Origin: Paracentrotus lividus
Taxonomy: Eukaryota; Echinodermata; Echinoidea; Camarodonta; Echinidae
Direction of reading: 5' to 3'
NCBI GenBank assembly: GCA_940671915.1
Contig: CALNVZ010003430.1
Coordinates: forward strand, 21,343,208 to 21,407,207
DNA: 64,000 nucleotides
Shown: one piece after another, positions 20,461 to 32,063 of the stretch
Layout of the letters: each line of letters starts with the position of its first letter
How positions within the stretch are numbered: position 1 is the stretch's first letter
Notes under the pieces: generated by a model
Seen by the model: only the letters and a program-made list of their open reading frames with translations
What the model was told of the DNA's origin: nothing
The model's database searches: none
Made by a program: the position numbers and the translations under genes

Positions 20461-21827
20461 CACTCTCAGAAAAATTTACTTAACAACTGGGCAAAAATTT
20501 TAACCAACATCCTTGGTTCAAATATGAAACTTACAACTGTGTTAAACGCGCTTAACGCAACCCCAAGTTGTTAAAATTTAACCAATTAAATGCTATTAAA
20601 CTTTAATAAAAAGTTGGTTAAAATAGTTATTAACCAACACCTAGTTGGTAAATTTTTTATAACTTAATTGGTTAATTTCTTTTTTTAATACATCATGGTT
20701 GGTTAAAAAAAAATCAAGCGATAGAGCCGGACTGACGACGGCTTTGTTGGCAATTTGATGCAAGTTAATTGCCTTGGTACAATAACATTGAAGAGTTATA
20801 GCCTGTATTTATTAGACTACAATGCAGTTATGTTTGGCCTACAATAGAGTAGGGCCTAGCAGTTTGACCTTAAGTATTTGGTCCAGTAGCAGTATCATTA
20901 CTTCGGTGTCAGACTTTTAGGTCTACAATCCAGTCCAGTCAGCGTGAATCTAACTGGATCTATTGTAGGATTCTAAAAATATAGAAATGAGATGTTGGCC
21001 TAATGTTATGATTCTACATTAAGATTCCCAAGGTCATACACTCTTAAACCAATCAAGTAGACTCTAGGCCTAGCATCTTTGGACTTATATCCACATCGAG
21101 AGGCTCTAAAAATATTAGGCTAAATTTAGATTCAGTGATGGTTCTACTAACGTAGTTCATAAATATTTAGCCAACTAAACTCATAGACCTCAAGACTTAG
21201 TCCGAGACGCAAGCTGAATTGGAGAGCGAAGTATTTAACATTAGATTCTAGACGGTTTGCCATAAAGTTTCAGCAGAGTTTAATACCTAACGTTAGGTCT
21301 AACGTCTGCAAGCGAAATAATAAGAAACCGTTATGGCCATGTAGTTCCCAAAAACACTAATGCATGTTAGTCCTATATCAACAGGCCTATACTGCTTCAG
21401 AGTCATTTCTACCTACCATTACTATTTGATCAGATTGTCAAGATAGGTCAGCCAGACGAGCAGTCAGCTTGGTGTAACCTTGTTGCTCGCTCGCGATCAA
21501 AGTTACGTGCATGAATAGGCGCCACTTATTCTTACGGTTATAAATGAAAATCGCAAGAATTTCCTAGCGCGAGGAGCGGAAGCGCGTATCTTTGTTAATC
21601 CGCGATTTCCCATTGGTTGTTTTCTTCCACGTGACCAATATTTTTTAACGCAAACTATTGGGTTAAAAATGGAATTTGGGCTTTCTTTTAACAACACCAT
21701 GCTTTTCTACGTCTTAACCAACTTGTTATTTTTAACCAACTTTTCTTTTTTAATACATTATTGTTATAATTTTTTAACGCAACTGGTTTTAATATGCATT
21801 TTTTTTACCAGCGTTTTCTGACGAGTG
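20461..21827. mobile_element. 1.37-kb DNA element with CACTCTCAGAAAA-type TIRs, TA flanks
   Basis: The left end CACTCTCAGAAAA (20,461) is mirrored by TTTTCTGACGAGTG (ending 21,827). TA stands outside both ends (20,459-20,460 and 21,828-21,829). Sub-terminal AACCAACTTG/TTGGTTAAAA words occur in both halves. The interior shows no transposase frame. A TA duplication suits the Tc1/mariner supergroup, but the ends alone do not decide it. The left end lies 17 bp from the assembly gap. Confidence 0.55.
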
Positions 21828-21829
21828 TA

Positions 21830-22900
21830 CCGTGGTGATAAGCGATTCAAAAATTTATGCTCACGCTCAGCTTCCCCTTTCTCTTTCTTCTCTCTCTTCT
21901 CTCTCTCTCTCTTCGTCATTCATTCATCGTCATTACCAATTTCAACTTTCATCGTTAGGCCTATTACCGTTCCATCACAACCATTATATTTTCATTAACA
22001 TCAACAACATTATTCATCAACAACGTAATCGTCATCTTTTTTTTTTCACTTCCATTTTCTCAAAATCATTCATGAATAAAAAATATATCTAATCATTGTA
22101 ATCACATGATATTTTGAAAAAGAAATTTTGTACTCTAAGTTTGGAGATTTGTCTTTTCTCCCAAGTTTAAGTTTATACACCGATCCCTCTTCTCGTAGAC
22201 ACATGCCGGAATTCTTGTTCTTTTGTGTCCAACATTTACAATAACGTTGTAAATTACAACGCTCCAGATAAAATAAGCAAAGTCATTGACACTACTCCAG
22301 CATGTGTAATTTACACTTTAAAGAGATGCCGATAAACATTGTTTTGATCTGGTATCTGGCGCGCGAATATAATATCAGGACCGCTGTGACATTGTCATAG
22401 CAACGAAAGCAGCATGACTTTGTTTTACATAGAAATTACGTCTATGTTTTTACTGAGTTTATAATTAATAATTACATTTAAAAAAGGGGCATTTTAGGAG
22501 AAAATCAAGCGGAAGGCGGGGTGGGGGAGGGGTTTAGAGACTGTCATCGATTATAATCAAGGATTAATAATTTTATAATAGACGAAACAATCAACTGACA
22601 AAATCAAATCATTTATATAGTCACAAAAACCATTCTTGTCAAGTTCGTTAGCGCTTCATTTTACATCACTCTGGACTGTCGCACATAAAACTTTTTGTCA
22701 ATAACACAATTGGAGTGGTGTTTTCTTCAGATCGTTCATTACGACTGCCCCTTGAAGATTAGTTTTAATCCTCTTTTCCGATTTCATGTTACGTGCCTGA
22801 TGTTTTTTTTTTTTTTTTTCTAACTTGAATTATTGTTGATTGAACGTAATTGAGGAATTTTTATCAAAAGAGGACGCCAACCAATATGGAGCTCGAGGTG
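21830..22900. other. Non-coding, (CT)n and CAT-rich DNA
   Basis: CTCTTCTCTCTCTC at about 21,885-21,915, then CAT-rich sequence similar to 19,125-19,320, then unique AT-rich DNA and a poly-T at 22,803. No gene seen. Confidence 0.4.
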
Positions 22901-22934
22901 CGCGACCGGAGGCCTTCCGTCCCTTGGTCAGGCC

Positions 22935-23004
22935 GTAACAGGGGGGGTTCGGGGGGTTCGAACGAACCCCCCCGCAGGCGAGCAGGGTCCGCTTGACCAA
23001 AAAC

Positions 23005-23035
<31 letters not shown>

Positions 23036-24580
23036 AAAACTCCCACTTTTTGGCAGATATGCAGCAGATACTTAAATAGAAATACAAGTAAGGAAGATTA
23101 AAACACTTTGCTTTCAGTCCCCCTACATGTAAAATCTTTCGCTCGCGCTTCGCGCTCGCAGTTTTTTATTTTTGGGACTATAATCATGTTTTTCAGAACA
23201 AATTACGCAGAAATTACACTTAAACCATTTCGCAGGAATATTTTCGATTGCATTTGTGTTCTATTTTTGTATTTTTAAATGATGTTATCTTCAATTTTAG
23301 GAAATTATATAACAGAAATAAGGCCTAGTGGCAGAGGCGGTGGAACCGGGGGGTGGGGGCGGGCAGGGGCACAGTGACCCCAACTTTTTCATCCACCCTA
23401 TAAAAGTGCCTTTATTCATGACCAAAAAGTGTCCCTTTTCTGAGCGAAAAAAAAGTGTCATTTTTATACTAAAAAGAAACCTTTCAGAGTTTTGAAAAGT
23501 CCCGTGGACATGTTATGTTTAAAAAATGGGCACTTTAATACTAAAAAGGGCCCCTTGTTACTCCATATGTCTTTAAACCCCCCTAATTTTCGGCTCGCGC
23601 TTCGCGCTCGCGGATACTAAATAGGGTCTATAATGCACAATAAACTACAATTTTGAGCTCAAAGTCTCTACTCGCGCTTCGCGGTTGAGGATATTTGGGT
23701 CTAACAGAGGCGGTGGAACCGGGGGGGGGGGCAGGGGGCATAGTGCTCCCATTTTTTTTCATGCACTCTAAAAGTGCCCCTTTTCTTAGCTAAAAATGCC
23801 CTTTTTATACTAAAAAGCCTTCCATACTCTTTAAAAGTCCCATGGAAAATAATATTTCTTAAAAAGTATCACTTACAATACTAAAAAGTGCTCCTTTCTT
23901 TACTTTATATGTCTTTTAAAACCCCAAATTTTCCTGCTCGGTCACTATGCGACCTCGAACTGTAAAATTAAAAAACAATAAGTATTTTTTTAAAAGGGTT
24001 GGACCCAGTGCTCTCGGCTGGAGACAAACCTTGTCAAAAGAATTGTTTTAATTGTGTTTGGGCTAGATTGGAGGAGGCCTAGGTGCTTGCAGCCCACAAA
24101 ACATTCATAGCAAAGATTATTAATGAGCCAAGATTATTATGTATCTTCAATATGGATCCTAGAAAGAGTCTATAAGGCACGATTTTTAGCTCAAAACTTT
24201 CAGCTCGCGGATACCAAATAGGCTTTATATTGCACAATTAACTCCAATTTTGTTCTCAAAATTTTGAGCTCGCGCTTCGCGCTCGCATTCCTATATATTC
24301 ATTACTCAAAGAACAATAAAAAAGAAGAGCCATTAAGATTCTTAACATTTTCAGCTCGCGCTTCGCGCTCGCGGATACTATACCTAGAGACTATAATGTA
24401 CAATTAACCCCAGTTTTTAGCTCCTAAATAGATCATGATAATACTTATTATACTCAAAGTTTAACTCAAAATTTTCTGCTCGCGCTTCGCGCTCGAAAAA
24501 AAAAATCCTTGAAAAAGGTCCACTTTTTCAGATGTCGAACCCCCCCGTATAAATGCTAGTTCGGGCCTGCTTGTCTTACT
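22935..24580. repeat. GC-rich repeat block with CTCGCGCTTCGCGCTCGCG palindromes
   Basis: CTCGCGCTTCGCGCTCGC (one or two mismatches allowed) recurs at about 23,140, 23,595, 23,670, 24,272, 24,355 and 24,479, spaced irregularly (about 75-600 bp). GGTGGAACCGGGGGG occurs at 23,339 and 23,710, each followed by an AAAAGTGCCxxTTT stretch. The block begins with GGGGGGTTCGAACGAACCCC (about 22,951) and ends with GTCGAACCCCCCC (about 24,534), so it may be one decayed transposon with internal duplications. No coding frame survives. Confidence 0.55.
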
Positions 24581-25724
24581 GTTTCGCTCTGAATGCACAC
24601 TGGACAATTTTATCTTGCTTGTTGCCGTAGTGATGGAATACTATTTTGTGCCAATCAATATAATATCAGGGTGGTGTCTGGGCGTCTTATAAATCAATTA
24701 TGCAGAGGGCGGGGTGGGCTTGTTTCGATAGACCTTCGTGGGCAAGGGAAAAGAAGGATCCACGTGGTGTACCGCTATACAGGTAGGGCAATATTTTTTT
24801 ATTAGTGTTACGGAGATTCGTATTATGAGATAATAAATGGAAGAAAGGTTTTGATAAAGGAGATAATAGTGATCTGGTTTGACGCAAAGACCGCTTGTAA
24901 ATTTGAATGTTGAATTGTATTGTTTGAGGTTTTTTTTAGGGGATTTTCGTTTATACATTTTTGTTGATGCACTTAGGCTAATAGTCCTGAAATTTCGATT
25001 TCAACATCTCGATTTTCAAAATTCTTGTAAATCATAAATTATTTTAGGATTCAACAAAAGCATGGAAATACATTTTTAATTGTACAAAAATAAATATCTC
25101 AATAGGAGATTGAAGGCATAGGCGATCGTAGCTTTATGTAATTTAATTTGATCTTTCTTCCTTTTGGAAACTGAAAGAACGAGATGAAGGACGGTATAAT
25201 ATTTAAGCTTGGTGTTCTCCATTGTAATAAGTACGCGTATTGTATGTAATCGTTGGCGCGGGGAATTAAGTAATTCTGCATATGCGAGGCTAGGCGAAGG
25301 GAGTTTGAGGCGCGTACTTGTTGAATGCATTGTAACGCAACAGATGGCTGAATGTCCCTCTTTGTAAATTTATTTATCGTGCCGTTTTGTTTTTGTTTGT
25401 TTTCTTTCTTCTTCTTGTCCCGAAACCCCAGCCGCCCCCTCCTATAAAACAACGCTCAACACTCAACATTTTTTTGTGGTTGCCCTGTCGGGCAACCAGA
25501 TATCATTTTTCCGCACAAATTTGGTTGCCCGAATGAAAAATCTGGTTGCCCGAAAAAACCCCATTAAAATCAAGATTCTTTGTTTGAGTCACCATAAATA
25601 AACAGATGCATTATCATAGTTATGGCTACATTTTTTTTCTGGTTTGTGGTTTCATTAGTGTAGGTTCATAATACTCATTAATCCACTTAAACACAGAAGA
25701 CAAAGTACTACTAAAACACCTAAT
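24581..25724. other. Non-coding with GGTTGCCC repeat words
   Basis: CGGGCAACCAGAT, TTGGTTGCCCGAA and CTGGTTGCCCGAA occur at about 25,489-25,555 and resemble CGGGCAACTAG/CGGGCAACCAAATC at about 12,536-12,580, so the same repeat lies near both arms. Otherwise no gene or element is recognised. Confidence 0.4.
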
Positions 25725-27274
25725 CATTGGTATATCGCCGCATATTTTTGCCATTAACAAAAAGTCAAAAGTTATTGAGATAAATTATAGGCTTGGGATC
25801 AACGCGTCGCAAAGACTTTTTCTAGATCTAGTTTCTAAACAAATTTTGTGCAAATATGAGAGTGAAATACACTACTATACCTTTTATCAGGTCCAAGTTA
25901 CTGGAAATGCTCGGAAAGAAGTATATTCATAGGTTTTTTTCAGGTTTAAACATCGTATTTTGATGTTAATTGACCGCATGACAATGTGCAACAATACCAG
26001 GTTTGAGGGTATTTAAATGCCGAAGCTACCGGCCTAGTCACTAGCCACGACGGGTGGTTCATGATGATGCAAAAACAGAAATGCACAATTCACCTCAAAT
26101 TCACAACAAATTATGCATCAACATAACAATCACACAAGAAATATTAACCCTAGAATATACTTCCTGAGAAACCAGGTTCAGACAGTCCAAAATAAGCATA
26201 AACCTCTGATAAGAGCAGCTTTGCTGCAGTTTTCAAAGATTGAAAATAGATAGAACGTCGCATCGCATTGCTATTGCGCAAATGTATCATGACACTGCAA
26301 TGTTGTAGTCCTTAGTGCATGCAGACCCTGTAATTGTAGTGTAGAAAATAGAGTCCGCGATGTATTTCCTGTTGATCCTTTCTTTAATCTTCATTTTAGC
26401 AGCGCAATGCGTTTTGTTGTTTCTCTTGTTAAAAAAGATTATTTTGGAGAAATTACTTCAATAATGCTCTTGATTAATTTTTTTATTATTTTTAAATAAA
26501 TTATAAATTTATTTTTTAATTTTTTTTTTTTTTTTATTATTATTATATTTTTTTTTGGGGGGGTTCCATTATTTATTCTTATATTTAACTAATTTTTTCC
26601 CCCTCTTTTTTTCAATCATTATTTTCTTAGGCTTGAACACCAATTTTATAATACATTTTCTCCATCAGATCAATGATGTTTCTGACAAGTGGTTATGATC
26701 TCAAGACTATACCCAGTAAACAGAGTGGAATGCAAAATTACGATACTGGCTTGATTGCTGCCAGCCATAAAACTTTGCTGCTTCATCAAATAATTGATCC
26801 AAACTTTATTCTTCCGTCTCCATCTTTCTAGTTATCATGTTCTTACCATCAACTTTATATGCTCTACCCCCCCCCCTCCCAATTCTCTCTCTCTCTCTCT
26901 CTCTTTCTTTTTTACATCTGCACACATCACTTCAAATGCGCGCTTTTTATTGCAACACACACAGCATCCACACACATGTACATTTACGTAGCATACTAGT
27001 TTACATGCACACTCAATGCAGTACGTCTAGTCTGGGTGTGTATTGTGGGGCCGGGGAGCGTGAGCGCGCAAGCACATCATGACGTCACAACGCGCTGAAA
27101 GAAAACACGTCGGCTAGCAGCGGCGGGATGATTCACAGGTCACTGCAGCGGTTTGTGAATATTAATTTTTTCCTCGTCGGCTTTTGAAAGAGGAAAAATA
27201 CATTCTGCAGTCATCCCGCCGCGAAGCCCGTTCTACCCGCGGCGGGTTGGAGGTGATAATAAGTTTGGCTGTCC
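25725..27274 (-). repeat. Right inverted arm of the 15-kb block
   Basis: It mirrors 12,260-14,000. Matching landmarks are TTTTTGCCATTAAC (about 25,746), CTTGGGATCAACGCGTCGC (about 25,793), GACCGCATGACAATGTGCAA (about 25,971), the (CT)n tract at about 26,885-26,905 and GGAGGTGATAATAAGTTTGG at about 27,249. It is about 190 bp shorter than the left arm, and the segment 27,040-27,235 does not match it. Confidence 0.6.
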
Positions 27275-27347
27275 TTAATTGAACTCTATGACAGCCCTCT
27301 TGTGTCTGTCTCGCTCATTTTTCTCTAATTTTTTTTATATCAAATAG

Positions 27348-27517
27348 GTGGTGGACCACAACCTAAAACAAGACCTGCACTGGAGGCCGTACTAGAGGCC
27401 ATTGCAATCAGTCTCGACACGGTGTGGTCTGGCAGGAGAAAGAGATCGGATGCAGTCAAAGCAGTAAAAGTAGTCAAAGCAGTGGCTCCTCAGATGTACG
27501 TTTGGACTCCTAAATAA
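27348..27517 (+). CDS. Myb/SANT-like DNA-binding protein, exon 2 (3' exon)
   Basis: After a pyrimidine-rich tract and CAAATAG, the exon starts GTGGTGGACC. Joined to the phase-1 donor at 11,730 it reads GGGPQPKTRPALEAVLEAI, then SLDTVWSGRRKRSDAV and a basic Lys/Val repeat, ending TAA at 27,515-27,517. The Gly-Gly-Gly-Pro linker right after the SANT domain, followed by an acidic/hydrophobic helix, fits the family. The intron would be 15,617 bp, of which 15,015 bp is one TIR-bounded block, leaving about 600 bp of ancestral intron. The in-frame join was judged by eye only. Confidence 0.5.
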
Positions 27518-27679
27518 TTTGGTGGATCATGTAGTTTCAAGGGTACTTGCTGGTGAACATCTGGAAACGATTGAAAGGAGCTTGGTGATCATTGCTCATA
27601 GCTGTCAGTGTAATACAGGGCTGCAGCATTGGTGTCATGTTCATCACTATAATAGCAAGACAAATAAGTAGCTTGGTGA

Positions 27680-27850
27680 ATGTTTCATCATTTTTTATTC
27701 CCAAGAATGAAAAACTGTTGGCCAAGCAATGACACTATTAGGGAAATAGTGATGAAGTACTACAATGAAAATAAACACATTTTCAACAATGAGATGTCCA
27801 AAATTGAAGGAAGATGGTTGGCTTGTGATCACATGTTCAAGACAGCAGGT
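27680..27850 (+). CDS. Possible exon with GT donor, unrecognised
   Basis: An open stretch encodes NDTIREIVMKYYNENKHIFN and MSKIEGRWLACDHMFKTAG, followed at 27,848/27,849 by GCAG|GTGAGTT, a strong donor. The content looks coding (mixed charged and aromatic residues), and position suggests it could belong to the tandem gene-like array that follows. I do not recognise the family and did not find a convincing acceptor. Confidence 0.25.
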
Positions 27851-28244
27851 GAGTTATATCTTTTTTCAATTTGGCAGGCAAGATAATAGCTGATAAAGGC
27901 AGTGAAAAAAAAAAAAGAAGAAGAAGAGTATGGCTATGGTATAGATGGTTGATGACCATCTAATATGTTGTCATTATTACTGTAGATGTTTGCTAGAGAT
28001 GAAAGCAGTTATGCAGCAAGTGAAAGGTTTGTTCATGGGGGAATAATTGAATACTAACAGTGGTGGCCATATCAAAATGCCTAAACTTGTCACAAATAAA
28101 GTTTATATATCTTATGTTTACCTAGGATATTTGAAAATGAAGAGCTAAAGAAAATGAAGCCATGGAAAAAGCAATGAAAGGGTAAGAGAATTCTAAAATC
28201 TACCACACGTTGGGCCATTTTGGAATAGAATGGGATAAACGTGG

Positions 28245-28745
28245 GATATGCGCCAAGCCCCTACTTGTGCCAAGCCTGAAGCTGGCTATAGCATTTTACT
28301 TACTGGCAACAGGAGACTCTTACTACTCACTTGCATTCAACTTCAGAGTGGCACACACCACCATTTCACTATTTGTGCCCTAGGTGTTTGATACAATCTC
28401 TAAAAATGATCAGGACGAGGTGCTTAATCCCCCTTCAATCACCAAATATGACCGCGCAAGGCCCCCACATGTGTCAGGAATGGAGTTGGCCTTGACACTT
28501 TGATTCCTGGCAACGGTTGATTTCTACCACTTGCTTGCATTATCCTTCTTCGCCTGTCACAAAATACCATATCACTACTTGTGCCGTAGGTTTGCAATGC
28601 CATACATGAAGAGTATTAGGGCGAGGTACTAATGCCCACATTAAATCATCAATCGCCACAGTGCCAGACCCCAACTTGCACCAGGCCTGAAGCTGGCCAT
28701 CACACTTCGCTATATAGCCACAGGTGACTCTTATCACTAACTGGA
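28245..28745 (+). repeat. Three degenerate tandem units of about 207-210 bp
   Basis: Units begin near 28,250, 28,458 and 28,667 with CCCCxACTTGTGCCAAGCCT-like sequence, then CTGAAGCTGGC, GGCAACAGGAGACTCTTA-like and CTACTCACTTGC-like stretches. The third unit is also the start of the duplication at 37,250. Non-coding as read. Confidence 0.55.
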
Positions 28746-29906
28746 TGTATATATGTAGCCTGGGAGTTATGTGTATTTCAATATCTTCTCTTAGCAAAAG
28801 AAAATGAAAAATCAAATCAGAGCCAATGGAACTCCTGAACAAATTTCAAAAACAAGAGTACAGACCAAACATGCCAAGACAAAAAATATGACAATGGAAT
28901 CAAAACCAAGGTATAAGTGTGACGATGTTAGAGATCTGTGGGATCGAGCTTACGTAGTGTTGGTTCGCGTGAAGGAATAGTGGATTACACAGATGTTGTC
29001 AACAGACCATGCACAGTATATAGTTTGGTTTTGAATTGATGATTTTGTGCAGTTATGTCATTCTACCTGATCTTTTTCTTCATATCAACTTGATATTACA
29101 GAGGATGTTTAACTCAATATAATGTGCATTTCTTGCCTAGAAATGGAAGCTGAAGTCGGAACAAGAGCATTCATCTATTCATCAAGAAGTGTAGATGACG
29201 TGAATAGTGAACAAACATGCCCAGTAGGATACAGTTTGGTTTTGAATTTGAGGAAAATTTGTACTGTAACGGGCTCTTATTGATTCAAACTAGAGTTTAA
29301 AGTTTACCTAATTTTATATATAAAAAATAACTCGAGTCCCTCTATGTTTTCTTCATATTTACCTTTTTTTATCTGTGTCTGTCTCCCTCTCTCTTTCTTT
29401 CCTGCTCTGCTCGAGTATTTCACTTGTGCTATATCATGTTCACTTTGTCAGTTATATTTTCAAGGTAACCAAAATTGAGATTCTGATTATCTTATGTCTG
29501 GAGTATGAACACCAGTTATTGTCTGGATTGTGTGTATAGTTTTATCCAACGTGTTTGATTAGTACAAAAAGGCTTGGCTTTGGAAACACATATGAACATC
29601 TTATGAAAAATGGAAACTGAAATTCGGAACAAGGTCATCAGGACTCCCGAACCAATTCCTGAAAAAACAGAGGTCAAAGCTAAGAGAATTTACGCCTTTA
29701 TAAGGGAATTACAGCTTTAGCAGCTAAGAGTTATGGTAATAATAAAAGAATAAAAACAAAATGTGTGTAAAAAATAAAAATGAAAATCCATCCCTACCCA
29801 GCCCCTTACATTCCAATGGGTTGTTCATTGCCAAGGAAAATGTGTATTAACCACTGCCCCTCCTGAACCCCTTCATCGTCTTTATAATTTCCCTTCCCCT
29901 TCACCA

Positions 29907-30080
29907 GTGCAGATCATCCAGACCATTTCAAGTCCTTCAAGGAAGCGTTACTGCATCCCTACCCTACTATGTGAACATCTTCCACTTTTCAGGGAGAAGG
30001 GTCTTGGACGATGCCAACAGCCTGGATGCAAATATGTATTCAACAGCAAAAAGGATATTGTTGACCATCGACGAAAAGTT
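29907..30080 (+). pseudogene. C2H2 zinc-finger exon, array copy 1 (cut by Tigger)
   Basis: It encodes PLFREKGLGRCQQPGCKYVF then NSKKDIVDHRRKVH. This is one C2H2 finger with spacing C-x4-C-x12-H-x4-H, ending at the TA target where the Tigger element inserted (30,084). Upstream the frame is shifted relative to copy 2 (the run GCATCCCTACCC has an extra T). One finger suggests a DNA- or RNA-contact role, but nothing shows the target. This copy cannot make the full protein. Confidence 0.55.
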
Positions 30081-32063
30081 CATTACCGTATTTGCCGGCG
30101 TATAGGCCGCAGTATTTTTTGGCCAAAAAATGTCGCAAAGTCGGGGTGCGGCTTATACGCGGCGATAGTCCACTTCGGGCCGCTTCAAACCCTGAATCAA
30201 TGGTCAAAACAGCACATATACGTATATATGGGACTTATAACTAGACCTTCTCGGGTTCGGTTAATTTCTGGAGCCATTTGTAGAATAACTCCAAATATCT
30301 TACCGTAAATTTGAGTTTCATTGTTTCCATGAAGTCTTGTCAATGTCATGAACGTATAGTCAAACAAAAATAAATCTAAATGGCGACATTTATCGCGGCA
30401 TTATTACGATCTAAACTTTGATCAAACGTTCGACTTTCTTTTTTCGCGTGATTGGATTTCCTACATTCGGTCGTAGAGGGCAGCATTAATTTTCTTGCAT
30501 TCAGCTCAGCACGAGCCGACGGGTGAGGCTATAGGCGGAGCGATCTAAGAATCATGCAAAAGGGCCTCGACTTGTTCTATTGTGCTCACGCGGCTCGCTC
30601 AGGCCTTTACAAACAAAAGGGGCGGGGGACTTGGGCGGCTGTCGGGTCTACAAAGGGTACTTATCCATTGTTCGTGCAGGTTTATTGACCCTTGTAAAAT
30701 CATACCATCTATTCACGCAGTTTCTCTTTTATTATCTTTCTTGCAGGTGACAAGACCGTATATCCAACAACAACATGACAGCAATCACACAATGCAATTT
30801 TTTATATTGATGAATCGCTTCATTTTTATTACAACTGCCGTAGTTTAAAATGATTGACATAATTTATAAAATGTAGAATCAAAATATTGTACAGGTCTAC
30901 TTACCGACATCTTGTCTTGCTATTCCCCATATTTTTCAAGTCTCATCCATGAAGATTAAACACCTACCTGGCTTGTGATTGAATATACTCCATATTATAA
31001 TTAACATTATCGAAGAGAACTCGGACATTCCTGAGTAGTCTGATAATGTATAAAACTGAAATGAACACAATGCAATGACGATGGGCGTATATGAAAATGT
31101 CAATATATGATTGAAAATGATAATTAATGACAGCCTCCTGATGATAATAAAATAACAGTGGTGGTGGTATACGTTGTGTGATGAATGTGATGATGTTTAT
31201 TTATATTGATGTGAATGAATTATAGAAGACCCAAAATAAATAATGTTATGACCGTGATAAAATAATATTGATATGCATGGATTTTAATAAATTTGGTGAT
31301 AACAATTTTCCCTGGATAAAAAACACAAAGGCTTAGGGAGAAGAATAAAACGGATGATTATGAGGATAAATGGAGTGGTGATGCTTGCATTGATCATAAA
31401 TTAATAATGATAAGAATATGGATGGGGAAAGTAAACCATAGGTGATGAGACTGTTGCGTGGGGAGTGGAGTAGTTTAATCTTCAAGAAGCAAACGGTAAG
31501 TATGTTGTTGAAAATACAACTGAGCATCAAGGAAGATCCTGGGTCAAGAGGAGGTGACATGTTAACAAGTATGTATGGCAATATCATATTTTCATCAGTT
31601 TTATTAAATGCATGATTACTTGGGTGGCATGTATAAACCCAGTATAGTATTTGAGAAACCATATCTTTATTCGTAAATATGAGCACGTTTATATTTCCAT
31701 CAGTTTAATAACTTGCATGATTTTTTGGGTGGCATGTATAAACCCAGTGTAGTGTATGATAAACCATGTCTTTATTTATTGATTATACACCTACCTTTAT
31801 ATCGCTGTCAATCACTGCCAATGGACCTAACTATTATGAGCATGTTTACTTCAAAACACAATAGGACACTTTCAAGAGAACAATGGGAAAGCCGCCCGAT
31901 GTGTGAAAGTAATTACTGTGCGTTACATAACAATTGAAAGGGATGTGCGGCGGGTGCGCGGCGGCATGCTTTTTGATATTAATCCACGTTAATGATCATG
32001 GATTCCAAGGATATATAAGGACGTTGAAAACATGGCCTGTCATCATTCGTACCATCTGTTGCA

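Larger units (their letters stand above)
12260..27274. mobile_element. 15-kb block with long inverted termini inside an intron
   Basis: Outer termini are GGACAGCCAAACTTATTATC ACCTCC at 12,260-12,285 and the inverse complement ending at 27,274. TTA flanks both sides (12,257-12,259 and 27,275-27,277), the length used by PIF/Harbinger elements. Inverted similarity continues through about 12,650-14,000 against about 25,725-27,040, with a divergent stretch near the ends. Examples are the ATACGATGTTTTAACCTG block at about 13,757 and its complement at about 25,943, and the (GA)n tract at 12,830 against (CT)n at 26,885. The block lies between two exons that join in frame. No transposase is visible inside. 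Two unrelated inverted copies of one family are the alternative. Confidence 0.55.

Noticed and set aside
22864-23046. Minus-strand frame with poly-Phe
   Set aside because: It is the complement of a poly-A tract and GC-rich repeat.
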